A stretch of DNA of 64,000 bases, from NCBI RefSeq assembly GCF_918797505.1, contig NC_092796.1, positions 52,916,851 through 52,980,850 on the forward strand, read 5' to 3'. A model generated the notes under the pieces. The model was not told where the DNA came from. It did no database searches and saw nothing but the letters and a program-made list of their open reading frames with translations. The translations under genes were made by a program, and so were the position numbers. This DNA is from Bemisia tabaci (Eukaryota > Arthropoda > Insecta > Hemiptera > Aleyrodidae). Below are positions 11,261 through 21,497 of this stretch, piece after piece; the stretch's first letter is position 1; every line of letters starts with the position of its first letter.

Positions 11261-12069
11261 AAAAACCGTGAATTTTTGAATTTACAAACATATAATATAT
11301 AAAAATAACATTTTTAAATTTGACAGTAATTACTCCTTTTGGCATTTTTGTCATAATTCTTATAACTTGTATTTTTTTGAAGGAACAGGTAATTTTTCTC
11401 TCATGATACGCGCTCACGTTCAACCCCACAAATTTGACCCGTAGATCATCACGCCAAAATTAGAATATATTGCCGCAGTTCCGTGGCAACAAATAAGGAG
11501 CATTAGGAGGAAAAAATTTCTCCACGGATCTCTTTGTTTCTTCCCGAGGAATTCTCAATCTCGGCACGAAACTTCAAACCTATTTATCATCTACTTTTCT
11601 TGTGGATTACGACATTTTTAAAATTGCCAATTTTCAAGGAATCTCGCGAATTTTCATTTCTCTGAATGAAAGTCAGTCCATGTCCTTTTATGTTTTATTT
11701 TCCTAGTTGATAATATATGTACATAATTATGAATACTGTTCAGTGTTCTGCGTATAATTTTAGTCTTTGCAAACGTTTAGATATCTCGCCTTTCCTTGTA
11801 ATTTTCATTATATCTATTTTTATTTATTGCATATTTCTTATTTTTATTCTGTATTATTTCATTATATAGTAGGTATTCAATCGTGCAGGTTACGGTGAAT
11901 ACAAATTGTGAGAAGGAAAAGCAAAACAATCCGCAATAATTAGCTTCACTAATAATGATATTTTTGAGAGTTTTCAAAGAATCTAGTTCTCTGCCCCCCC
12001 CCCTTCCCATCCGAAAGTTGATTCTTTGACTTCTGATGACTTTTAATTGCTTACGAAATTTTGAAATTA
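11261..12069. other. Unassigned AT-rich sequence
   Basis: No gene or repeat partner was recognised. It ends in a C-rich stretch at about 11,993-12,006. Confidence 0.45.
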
Positions 12070-12775
12070 TACATGTCTAAACACATACATTGAGCCGCTT
12101 TCACAGCACCGCCTCGCGCTCTGCGACGCCCAATCGCCATTGCCCCCTATCCTCCCAGAGATCATCAGAGGCAGTGACACCATCTGATCTCCTTCTCCAC
12201 TCCTTGTCGCCAACCTGTTACAGGACGTCTACGCCGTCGCCTTCCGGGAGGAACCCAATCGAAAACCTGCTTAGGCAACCGATCGTCTGCCATCCTTGCA
12301 CATGCCCATACCAGACCATCTGCTTGAACCTGAGTGCACGATGTCCTTCTCCACACCCATTATCTCGCGTGCCTTTTCATTGTGGATACGCTCTCTTCTC
12401 GATATTCCAGCGGACCTCCACCAAAAGTCCATCTCAGTTGCCCTAAGCATGTCTTCTCTCCTTTTCTTCAGTTGCCACACCTCACTCCCGTAAGTTACGA
12501 CACTCATCACGATGACGTTGTACATTTTCTTTAGTCTCTTTAGAGATACTCTGGTCCCAGAGAACCCCATTTAGCATCGCGATAGCTTTCCAGCCTTGCA
12601 CATTCCGATCTTTATTAGCCCGATCCAAATTTCCGTCTTCAGTCAACCCAACCTCTAGATATTTATACCCTTCACAGTCCTGAATTCTCTGGCCATCCTC
12701 CAGTTCAATGCTTTGCTGATCACCACCGATAAACAACTTTTCCGCCTCATTATTCCGCCAACTTATACGCCTACA
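12070..12775 (-). pseudogene. LINE reverse-transcriptase C-terminal fragment, frameshifted
   Basis: Three overlapping minus-strand frames together make one continuous non-LTR retrotransposon C-terminus. The first (12,736-12,482) carries the thumb-region motif YKYLEVGLTEDG and WKAIAMLNGVLWD. The second (12,570-12,271) carries VVTYGSEVWQL, MLRATEMDFWWRSAGISRRE and EKAREIMGVEKDI. The third (12,356-12,165) carries RMADDRLPKQVFDWVPPGRR and PVTGWRQGVEKEI. Frame changes fall near 12,535-12,545 and 12,345. After the stop near 12,165 the strand still reads DRGQWRLGVAER-like in another frame. The catalytic palm (YADD region) and the endonuclease are absent, so the copy is 5'-truncated and dead. The clade is not certain (RTE-, CR1- or Jockey-like). 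It ends on the minus strand's 5' side near the hAT MITE at 12,818. Confidence 0.85.
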
Positions 12776-12817
12776 TCTGATTAAAACTTATTCATGAACT
12801 CGGACGGGAATAGCCTG

Positions 12818-12982
12818 AAGTGGCGTGGCGTGAATTGCGATGTATCGATTGTTATACCATTTAAAGTTATGGTAAAGAATCGATTATTAAGGTGTTCACT
12901 GCGAACACCCTGTTTATCGATCCTTTCCCATAGGTTTAAATGGCATAACAATCGATATATCTTAATTCACGCCACGCAGCTG
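12818..12982. mobile_element. hAT-type MITE, GTGGCGTGGCG family, copy 1, TSD ATAGCCTG
   Basis: Palindrome of 165 bp flanked by perfect 8-bp duplications ATAGCCTG (12,810-12,817 and 12,983-12,990). The left terminus is AAGTGGCGTGGCG (first base changed from the family's CAG) and the right ends CCACGCAGCTG. Interior landmarks are TATCGATTGT, CCATTTAAA and a central hairpin GTGTTCACTGCGAACAC. An 8-bp TSD with a CAGTG-type terminus is the signature of the hAT superfamily. Confidence 0.9.
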
Positions 12983-12990
12983 ATAGCCTG

Positions 12991-15099
12991 ATCCATGCCG
13001 ACCGTCATCAGCCAAATCACACACCTAACATTCCACGATTATCAGAAAATGCCGAAGTTTTTCTGCCAAGTTGGCAACCGTGGCTGCTTGAGAGAAAAGT
13101 TCCTTAAAAAAGGCTCCGACTGGGGCCTTTTGTCACGTTCACTTTATTATGAATAATTTGAACACGATTTAATATTTCCTAATTCCCTTTTAATTCTCAG
13201 TCCAGTGCGTCATGCTTTCGCTTTTCTCTCCGCATCTTTCTTCCGAGTTTTTCCTCCAAGATGCGGAAAATATGAGGAAAAATAGGTGCCAGCGACGGTT
13301 CTGTGGCTTTTCCTTCCGCAGGCGTACAGGGTTTCCAAATGGAGTTTCAAACGATCAAATCCCATATCTTTTACAGCAGCATACATTTTATTTTAATCAA
13401 AAAGTTTATCGCTCACACTTTTTTGTTTTTTTTTTTTTTGTTTCTTTTGATCGAAAAAAGGTCTGTTGCACGTGAGGGATACAGCCAAATGAATAAACTT
13501 CTAGATAGAAAGTTTATTCAGGTAACTAAAATTCGGCTACCTAAACCAAAAAACTTTGGTGTTCAATATGAGTCGAAATTGAGTCCCTGCCGCTGAAGTT
13601 TTTACCTCAGTGCACGGTGGAATCGATCATTTTCCGATTTTCGATTCTTCAAATAGCAGACGGGCAGCTCATTCCGTAAATGTTATAATACTTAAGATTT
13701 TTGCGACGAGGTGGTTTCCTGTTTTTTCTTTTTTTTTTTTTATTAAGTCTCGCAACAGTTTTTGATTTTCCTTCTACCCGCGAGGAAAAGTAAACAGCAA
13801 ATGTCAGCACAGAAACGAAGGAGTAAGAGACAAAAAGGACAGTCTGAGAACCTAGTAATAGCGAACTAGGGTAAGGGGGGAGGGGTCTCAAAGCGGATGG
13901 TATTATATAAAGCTTAAAGTTTGGCTTGCGGTGAGCTTCATTGTAATCTCTCATTTGCATAATTTATGAAAGCTGTGGAAATGGCGACGAAAAAAGTGTA
14001 AGCGTAAATAGTGTTGGCGAATGCAAAGTGACTCTTTGCGTATAAAAGATTGGATGAGCGTTTCGGTGGTAATGGAAGGCATTCGAGGGAGGTTGCAAAA
14101 CCAAGCGTGCATATTCGTTAAAAATCAAATTAACTATGGAGACAGCGGACTGATTGTTAAAATGGATAGACAAAGCAATAGACAATGAAGACACAAGAAA
14201 TATGGAGGGATCCTATTGGTGGAAGCGAGTGGTTGTAATGGACAAAAGAGATAGGTAGGCTAACTAACGGCATCCCACGAGAGACCCTTTAGTTGGTCCA
14301 TCATTATTAGTCCCCTTAGTCTATAAGAACCACCCATTTCAACAAATAGGATCGCTCTATACTCCTTATGTCTTCTTTTTCTATAGCTGTGTCTATCTAT
14401 TTCAATTTAAAATCGGCTCACAGGTCAGGCTTTGCGAAGTAGGCAGCTGGCTTGGATTAAAAGAGGGTTAATCAGGGGAGTAGTAGTTCAGAGAATTTTA
14501 ATAATTTGCAGTCGATGGTGTGTCGAGTCCTTTCTCCGCAGGTCTTTATTTAATTTAATTTTTTTGAAAAGAATTTTAGAAGCGAAGTATTAGAAAGTAT
14601 TAGAAGTATTTCAGAAGTATTTTTCAGCAGCGTTTTGCTGTATTAAATGCAGCGAAAAACTCTTTTTTCAAACGTACCATCATAGTTTTATGACAGTCCT
14701 AAGACTTCAGTCATATCTGAGTGACCCCCACATGGGAGCATGGAAAGACGACGCTATTAAGTCGAATCCTCAGCTTTTGCGCAATGTTCCAGGAACGCAA
14801 GATATTTCCAGTTCTGATCATTAGGAAGATTACTTTGGAAAAATCGAAATTTCTCTCTAGATGAACCAGCAAGGAATATTGGTGCCGAAAATTATCTTTC
14901 GAAACTCTAAGATTATGTTTTGGAGCCGATTTCAGTGTAACCACATGGATGATCGATTGGAATGTACTTTTAACTTTGTTTCAAAATTTTGGAAGATGAT
15001 ATTCCTCATGAACATCATCCTTAATGATTGATCTAGAAACTGAAATTTTGGTTTCCCAAAAGAATCCACCGAACGGTTAGAATTTGGTCATCAATCGTC
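12991..15099. other. Unassigned sequence
   Basis: I recognise no gene or repeat family. Short T runs occur at about 13,427-13,439 and 13,727-13,741. Open frames at 13,212-13,596 and 13,649-14,194 carry no identifiable motif. Confidence 0.45.
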
Positions 15100-15520
15100 C
15101 AGTATCGTGGCGTGCTTTGCGATACATCGCTTGTTATGCCATTTAAGCCTATGGAAAAGGATCGATAAACAGGGTGTTCACAGCGAACACCTTAATAATC
15201 GATTCTTTACCACAGGTTTAAAGGACCGAGTTTAACAGAAAGGAACCAAGCCACATCAGCGATTGCCAAGTTTAACTGGGCAATTAATTTTTTTACGAGA
15301 GAACTGTTGTTCGGATTTCTTTGAAAATTTTAAGGAATTTGCTTCGCACCACGAAGAATTTTCACTAAAATTTGCACGAAAATTCACACAACCGTTTTCA
15401 TGTAAAAAATTAAATTACCCAATTAAATTTGGCAACAGCTGATGTGGCTTGGTTCCTTTCTGTTTAACGCGGTCCAAATGGCATGACAATCGATACATCG
15501 CAAGTAACGCCACTCCACTG
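15100..15520. mobile_element. hAT-type MITE, GTGGCGTGGCG family, copy 2, interrupted
   Basis: The left part begins CAGTATCGTGGCGTGC and runs to the GGTTTAAA module. The right part resumes at AAATGGCATGACAATCG and ends AACGCCACTCCACTG. Removing the 253-bp insert at 15,223-15,475 restores a typical element of about 165 bp. The TSD is imperfect: CAATCGTC on the left, and CTCAATCG followed by TA on the right. Confidence 0.8.
15223..15475. mobile_element. GGAC...GTCC family A MITE, nested inside the hAT MITE
   Basis: Palindrome of 253 bp beginning GGACCGAGTTTAACAGAAAG and ending CTTTCTGTTTAACGCGGTCC, with GGAACCAAGCCACATCAGC and its mirror next inward. It splits the host module GGTTTAAATGGCAT and duplicates AAA at the junction. 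Two other copies in the window have AATT duplications and nearly the same length (253 and 249 bp). Confidence 0.88.
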
Positions 15521-15528
15521 CTCAATCG

Positions 15529-15930
15529 TACCCAGTATGCATGCGCAAAAGTTGAACATCTACCTCAAGAGGCTCAAGATCCCTATTTTGAGGCAATCTC
15601 GAGCAACCTGGAATCGTTCCAGGAGGAATTCGGATAGTGAGGCAAGAGGCAACACCATTGACGCGACTGTTGCTCGCGGTTAATTGAGAATTTCCTGCGG
15701 TGAGGAATCAGACGCCGCGCCGGGGGGCGAAATGCGGTAATTAGCTCAAGCTCGCAAAACGCCAAGACGCAGAGGAGGAAATCAAAGTAATGTTCCTGCC
15801 TTTGTAAGTACATCATACACCACCACCACCACCCACCCCCTGGGGCCCTGGCTATCAAACCACTACTACCGCGAAAAAGGAGGTGAGGATTTACCATCCT
15901 CGACATTCCCGAATCATGGGTATTTACCGT
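15529..15930. other. Unassigned sequence between two transposons
   Basis: Contains a short CACCAC run at about 15,818-15,832. No gene was recognised. Confidence 0.4.
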
Positions 15931-16529
15931 ATTTACTCCAGTGTTCGAAACTCACCTTGGAGTTTTAGGAGCCAAGCTGCGCATTAAGCCCAATTTTTAG
16001 GCGCCATTGAAGATTTTTTAGGGGCCAAACTGGCTTTTTGCCCATATATTACGGCGCATTTAGTAAAAAGTTAGATGCAAGATGTTTTCGTGACAGAACT
16101 AGTAAGTAGCTCTAACTTGGGGAAGGCAAAAGCACGAAGGATGAAATCGTGAAGAATAGAAAAAGTGTTGTTTCACTTTTAGTTCACAAAGTTTCACTTG
16201 TAGTGCTGAAAATTTCGAATAATCACCTGATATGAAAATTCAGATTTTTAGGGGCAATTGGACAGCTTTATGCAATAAGGAACTAGGGTCAAATTTTCGA
16301 TTTTTTTTTTATGATGAATTCCGTATCAGGAGGGTATTTACTTACTATTGAGAAAAAGAAAATCCTCAAAAACAATTTTTATCCCGCTTCAGCGACCCCG
16401 CAAAAATTTGCCGTCGCAGGATCACGCGAAGTTCATTTTGCAATTGGGACCTATAGTATGGTTCCCTATTGCGTAATGCGAAACTCGGATTTCCCATTTT
16501 GCAATTCGGAACTATAGACAGGACGGCAT

Positions 16530-17114
16530 AATGCTTTCTCGGCATTCTCGGCTCCTGTTCGACCGATCTTGCTGATTTTTGGTATCCGGGGGTATTTTTC
16601 GACGGGAAACTCGAATTTCTGGTCAAATTTTGAAAATTCAAAAATCCAAGATGGCGGATGTGGCCTAAAATGCTATCCCGGCTCTTGTTTGATCGATCTT
16701 GCTGATTTTTGGTATCCGGGGGTATTTTTCGACGGGAAACTCGAATTTCTGGTCAAATTTTGAAAATTCAAAAATCCAAGATGGCGGATGTGGCCTAAAA
16801 TGCTATCCCGGCTCTTGTTCGATCGATCTTGCTGATTTTTGGTATCCGGGGGTATTTTTCGACGGGAAACTCGAATTTCTGGTCAAATTTTGAAAATTCA
16901 AAAATCCAAGATGGCGGATGTGGCCTAAAATGCTATCTCGGCTCCTGTTCGACCGATCTTGCTGATTTTTGGTATCCGGGGGTATTTTTCGACGGGAAAC
17001 TCGAATTTCTGGTCAAATTTTGAAAATTCAAAAATCCAAGATGGCGGATGTGACCTAAAATGCTATCCCGGCTCTTGTTTGATCGATCTTGCTGATTTTT
17101 GGTACCAGGAGGTA
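16530..17114 (+). repeat. 130-bp tandem repeat array, about 4.5 units
   Basis: The period is exactly 130 bp, as shown by the same peptide start at 16,569, 16,699 and 16,829. Each unit contains TGCTGATTTTTGGTATCC, GACGGGAAACTCGAATTTCT, GGTCAAATTTTGAAAATTC, CCAAGATGGCGGATGTGGCC and GCTATCCCGGCTC. The units are nearly identical, which implies recent amplification or homogenisation. The last unit is cut at GGTACCAGGAGGTA by the 1.86-kb insertion. The frames of 64 codons repeated here are not genes. Confidence 0.95.
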
Positions 17115-18975
17115 CCGTAATAGCACACCTAGTCTTAGAGATGTTTTTAAAACGTGTCAATGACACCAAGCCTCATTTCTGAAATGTTTCACGTGATACT
17201 TTAATAACCCGAATGAAGTGTCAAACACGAAGCCACTCTGTGTTCAACACATTCCCATGTCACCACATTTTATGTGTCTGTGAAACATTTGCAGATTGTG
17301 TCACCGAAATGTTTCGAATTCATTTTTTACATATTTCAATGACACAATGGGCAAAGGTCTCCGTTGTCAGTGCATTTTTGACACATTTCTGACACATTTG
17401 TAAAACAATGAGCCTTTAACTCAGATTTTCCTCTGATTTTCCAAATGTTTATGACACATTTTCGGTATAATCACTACAGTCCATGTAGTGTTAAACACGA
17501 GCCCACTCTGTGTTGAATACATCCGCATGTCACTACTTTTTAACCATAAAAAAATTTTCAGACATCTGTTTTAGCAAATGTCGTGGAGGCATTATAGCTA
17601 TCAAATCAAGTGCCTGGGCGGCCTGATTACAGACTATGTCTAAGGAGAGTATGGAACTATGGGTTCACTCCATCAGTATTGAACTATCAGAGGGATTAGG
17701 ACGTCCTCACTTTAGAAAAGTATGCGCAAAGCATGATGTACGGTTTCAATATTTTAGATAATCCATAACTTATAAGCTCTTATGGAGATAAATGCGATGC
17801 ATACCAAGAATTTAAAACTAGTTTTAACTCTGCATAATTAAATAGCCAAAAAGTAAACCTTGAGACAAAAAAATAAACCAAAATTTGGTAAAATTGGAAA
17901 ATGAAACGTCAACGCTCTCTGGTGGGTTCAGTTTGATCTAGGAAAATTTTTAGAAAGGTCTGAGAAATGTTTTCAACTTGTGTTCACCAGGTTTTAATGA
18001 CAATCAAGGCACTGTTTTGTTTAACTGATATATTCCTGACACATTTCTGAAATAAATTTCCTTACCCTTATGCGTTTAAATTAATTTTATAAATGGTTAT
18101 GACGTACGATCGCCGCGGATCAATTAAATGAGAGTGATACGAGTATTTCAACTGGAGAGCAATGAGGGAAATTCGTACACGAAAATCTGAAGGCGTTTCA
18201 AATACCATTCTGTCACGTTTCATACATAGATTCAACATATAGCTGTACCTTATCAGATTAAAAATACGAAATATCTGTCAGTTGTTTCTGAAACATGTTT
18301 TTGAAGGATCTTGGAAACGTTGCTAAATTGTGTCAGAAATAGTCAGTTTTAAATGTCATGTTTATTTCTCAGAAACTTCGAACTTCCAAGAATTTCTGCA
18401 GCAACGTTTTAAATATGTTTTAGAAATGTTTCCAAAATATTTAGTTGATCTCCTTTCCCAACATATCGTACACAAATCTAATATGAATCTGTGCCTGGGT
18501 CGTTAAAAAAAAAATTGACACAATTACAAATTTTTTCCGATAGATGTCAATAAAGGTTCATTGATTTTCATATAAATTTTGGCAGCAATGTTCCGTAAAT
18601 GTGTTTCAATCATAGGCTTAGCTGTGGCAATAGTTTTGAAATGTTTTTGAAACCTTTCTGATATAGTTTATTGAACGGACTGCAATATATTGACAACATA
18701 TAGCTGACACAATTCTTACACATTTTTTGGGTGGGTTATTTATGCCTTTTTGAAATAAGTTTGAAACGTTTCCAACTTATTTTTAAAAAGTTTGAATGAC
18801 CGCAATTAGAAACATTTTCGATTTGTTTTCAATACGTTTCAAAGACACGGCCAACTTGCCCATTTCATGTATTCGTTTTGAAAATTTGTTGGAAACATAT
18901 GTCAATGACTGATCCGAGATTGACAGAATTTGAAACATTTTAAAAACCTTCCATTGGGTAACTGTGCTATTAGGG
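17115..18975. mobile_element. 1.86-kb insertion rich in GAAACATTT/GTTTC motifs, nested
   Basis: Starts CCGTAATAGCACA and ends TGTGCTATTAGGG, a 13-bp inverted repeat with one mismatch. It interrupts a 130-bp unit: the host reads on at GGATTTTGGACGGGAAAC. Much of the interior is a diffuse array of short motifs such as GAAATGTTTCA, GTGTCAATGACAC, TGACACATTTCTGACAC and GAAACGTTTCC, many of them small palindromes. There is no coding frame. The TSD is not clear (GGTA on the left, ATTT on the right), so the class is undetermined. Confidence 0.7.
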
Positions 18976-19150
18976 ATTTTGGACGGGAAACTTGAATTTC
19001 TGGTCAAATTTTGAAAATTTGAAAATCCGAGATGGCGGATGTGGCCTAAAATGCTATCTCGGGCTGCTCGACCTATCGTGGTGAATCTTGGTTGTATAGG
19101 GGGTATTTTTGGCCGGGAAACTCAAATTCCTAGCCGAGTTTCGAAAAATT
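18976..19150 (+). repeat. 130-bp units resuming after the insertion
   Basis: GGATTTTGGACGGGAAACTT, TGGTCAAATTTTGAAAATT, GAGATGGCGGATGTGGCC and a following diverged unit continue the plus-facing array. They decay by about 19,150 into a spacer (19,151-19,370) that forms the turn before the minus-facing array. Confidence 0.85.
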
Positions 19151-19371
19151 GAAATTTTTCAAATTTTGACATTGAGCTTGTTCAGTGATTTTTGATTTTT
19201 GCGTTTTTTGAAGTATTTACTACGCATAAGCCACAAATAATTTCTCCGATATTTTTCGCATTTCAATCCACGAAAAACAAGTTTGAGGTTGCGTCTTCTG
19301 AGCTCCCCTTTAAACGTGTGTCCGAGGAATGAAAGATCCCCCAGGGGATACTTACTCAAGTAAGGTCATTT

Positions 19372-19801
19372 TCGGCCACATCCACCATCTTGGATTTTCG
19401 AATTTTCAAAATTCGATCAGAAATTCGAGTTTCCCATCCAAAAATACTACCTGGTACCAAGATTCACCGCGATAGATGGAGCACGAGCCGGGATAGCATT
19501 TTAGGCCACATCCGCCATCTTGGATTTTTAAATTTTCAAAATTTGACCAGAAATTCGAGTTTCCCGTCCAAAAATACCCCCAGGTAACAAAAATCAGCAA
19601 GATCGATCAAACAGGAGCCGAGATAGCATTTAAGCCACATCCGCCATCTTGAATTTTTGAATTTTCAAAATTTGACCAGAAATTCGAGTTTCCCGTCGAA
19701 AAATACCCCCTAACCCCGAAAATCAGCATGATCGATCGAACAGGAGCCGAGATAGCATTATAGGCCACATCCTTAATCTTGGATTTTCGAATTTTCAAAA
19801 T
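19372..19801 (-). repeat. 130-bp tandem repeats in inverted orientation, about 3.3 units
   Basis: GGCCACATCCRCCATCTTGG recurs at roughly 130-bp steps (near 19,375, 19,502, 19,632, 19,762) and is the reverse complement of the array at 16.5-17.1 kb. Together the two arrays would form a long imperfect hairpin, interrupted by the nested 1.86-kb element. Confidence 0.93.
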
Positions 19802-20110
19802 TTCACGATTCACGGGTTTGTTGACCTATTCAAGGGTTTATCGATCAATTCACGGATTTTTCGAACGAATCACGGGGTTGTCAATCGATTCACGGATTTG
19901 CGGATCGATTCGCTGGTTTTTGATCGATTCACGGTCGTCAATCGAATCAGTGCCGATCAAATCACGTCAATCGGTTCATGTTCTAACTTTTCGATCGATT
20001 CATGTCGGTCATGTCGGAATCATGACACCGGTTTTTCAATAATTTGTCGATCGAGTCGGTGTTGATCGATTCATGCTTTCATTTTTTGATCGATTCATGC
20101 CGATCAAATC
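19802..20110 (+). repeat. GATCGATTCAYGG-type minisatellite
   Basis: Degenerate units of roughly 20-30 bp based on GATCGATTCACGGATTTT recur more than ten times, for example TCGATCAATTCACGG, TCAATCGATTCACGG, GATCGATTCATGTCGG and TGATCGATTCATGC. The array abuts the inverted 130-bp array inside the large hAT-like element. Confidence 0.85.
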
Positions 20111-20705
20111 TATAAACCCTCCCGTCCAAATTGCATGTGCCACCATTCTCGAAATATTAGCAAGTCGGTAGGTATCCATATTTTTGGCACACCCTGTTTT
20201 TTGTAGAATATCTTTCCGCAGGGACAATGCACCTCCCCCCTTCCTCGTATGATGGAAGGAAGGGGTGTTTTCTCTGTTGGGGTTAACCCTCCAGTTTGTA
20301 ATAGTGGCACCAGGGTCGTCTCCCCTATGCAGTCAGTGCTAAAACAATCTATAGTTCCTAATTGCAAAATGAGCTTCCCCGGATTCTTCATTTTGCAATA
20401 AGGAACTATAGCCTTTTTTTGTAATTATTGGCAACAGTGTGATGTTTTTGACGAATCTGTCAACACAGGGTGTTAAAGGAACTCCATAGCTATAAAATGA
20501 ACCATCAAACCGCAACATTGATCGTTTTGATGAAAAACGCCAATGGTTTTTGCAAAAGTTGCTCTCCTGAAAACCTACCGTTCTGCCTATAGTTCCGAAT
20601 TGCAAAATGCTATCCAATTTTTAGGGGCCAAGTTTGCGCAGAGCCTTCATTTTTTAGGCGCATTTGGCGCGTTGGCGCTTGTGAGTTTCGAACACTGATT
20701 TACTC

Positions 20706-21320
20706 CCTTCCTAGGCAAAAACGCAGTATGATGGTCATTCAAGCATCACAAAATTATTTATAATACAAAGTGAATTTTATAGAAAACTGGATAATGTGAT
20801 TGGTCGACCGAATCAATTGGACGATCGTCAACCGCATCAAAAGCACTTTATCGGCTCTAATAATCAACTAGCTAAAGGCACTTCCTCGCCGGCCGCGGCC
20901 GTCGACCAGTCGATTGTTCGGCCCGACAAAGAGCTCACTTCACATGCAGTTGCTGGTCGACCGGCTACTATTTCATTTTTTCCAAGAGAAGCAAGCCAAC
21001 TTACTTAACAGCTTGGAAATACAGAACAATTTTTTTACGGAGAAAGAAATCAAGGAAGTTTTGTTTTCAAGAAATTTTAATCAGCCAATGTAACGGTACC
21101 TCCACCTTCATCGACTCCAATGATTCCATGAGCAGACCGAAAGAGTTGGTTTATGTGACAAAATATTTATCATTATGCATTTTTCGGCCTAAATTATCCC
21201 CTCTCGCATTCTATCATAATGTGCGCAAAAATGCTTCAAATTTCCTTTTAATTGGTTACAATTTCAAATTATCCCGGAGAAACTTGGAAACTTGGAAAAT
21301 TTCGACCTCCAAGTTATGCT
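20706..21320. other. Unassigned sequence
   Basis: No gene or repeat partner was seen. The frame at 20,796-21,008 shows no recognisable domain. Confidence 0.4.
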
Positions 21321-21328
21321 ATCGATAA

Positions 21329-21489
21329 AAATGGCAATTTTCCAGGTTGGCAATACTGTTTTTCCTCCTTTTAGATCCATTTAAAAGATCGGTTTTAGGT
21401 GAGGCAAGCTGCCTCATCAAGAATCGATTGTTATTCATAGAGTTAAATGGAGGAAAGACGATGCTGTCATCTTGCTGGAATCGCTACTG
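21329..21489. mobile_element. hAT-type MITE, diverged, about 161 bp, TSD ATCGAYAA
   Basis: Imperfect palindrome with CCATTTAAAAGATCG and its counterpart AGTTAAATGG, plus a central hairpin GAGGCAAGCTGCCTC. The right end reads TTGCTGGAATCGCTACTG, mirrored imperfectly by the left AAATGGCAATTTTCCAGG. The flanks ATCGATAA and ATCGACAA differ at one base. Length and internal modules match the 165-bp family, so this is probably an older member. Confidence 0.6.
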
Positions 21490-21497
21490 ATCGACAA

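Larger units (their letters stand above)
15939..20697. mobile_element. Large hAT-like non-autonomous element, 4759 bp, TSD ATTTACTC
   Basis: Perfect 17-bp terminal inverted repeats CAGTGTTCGAAACTCAC and GTGAGTTTCGAACACTG are flanked by perfect 8-bp duplications ATTTACTC (15,931-15,938 and 20,698-20,705). This combination marks a hAT-superfamily insertion. Just inside the ends are short motifs of the form TTTTAGGSGCCA (near 15,963, 16,000, 16,018, 20,617, 20,651), as subterminal repeats often are. Next inward come GCAATTMGGAACTATA segments on both sides, then 130-bp tandem repeats, plus facing on the left and minus facing on the right. There is no transposase: the frames present are only translations of the tandem units. 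A 1.86-kb element is nested within. Confidence 0.9.

Noticed and set aside
16569..17023. Three consecutive 64-codon plus-strand frames with nearly the same peptide, looking like a small gene family.
   Set aside because: They are translations of the 130-bp tandem repeat; 130 is not a multiple of three, starts recur at each unit, and the opposite array gives similar frames on the minus strand.
15939..20697. Polinton/Maverick or other large self-synthesising element.
   Set aside because: TSD is 8 bp, not 6, and there is no polymerase, integrase or capsid frame.
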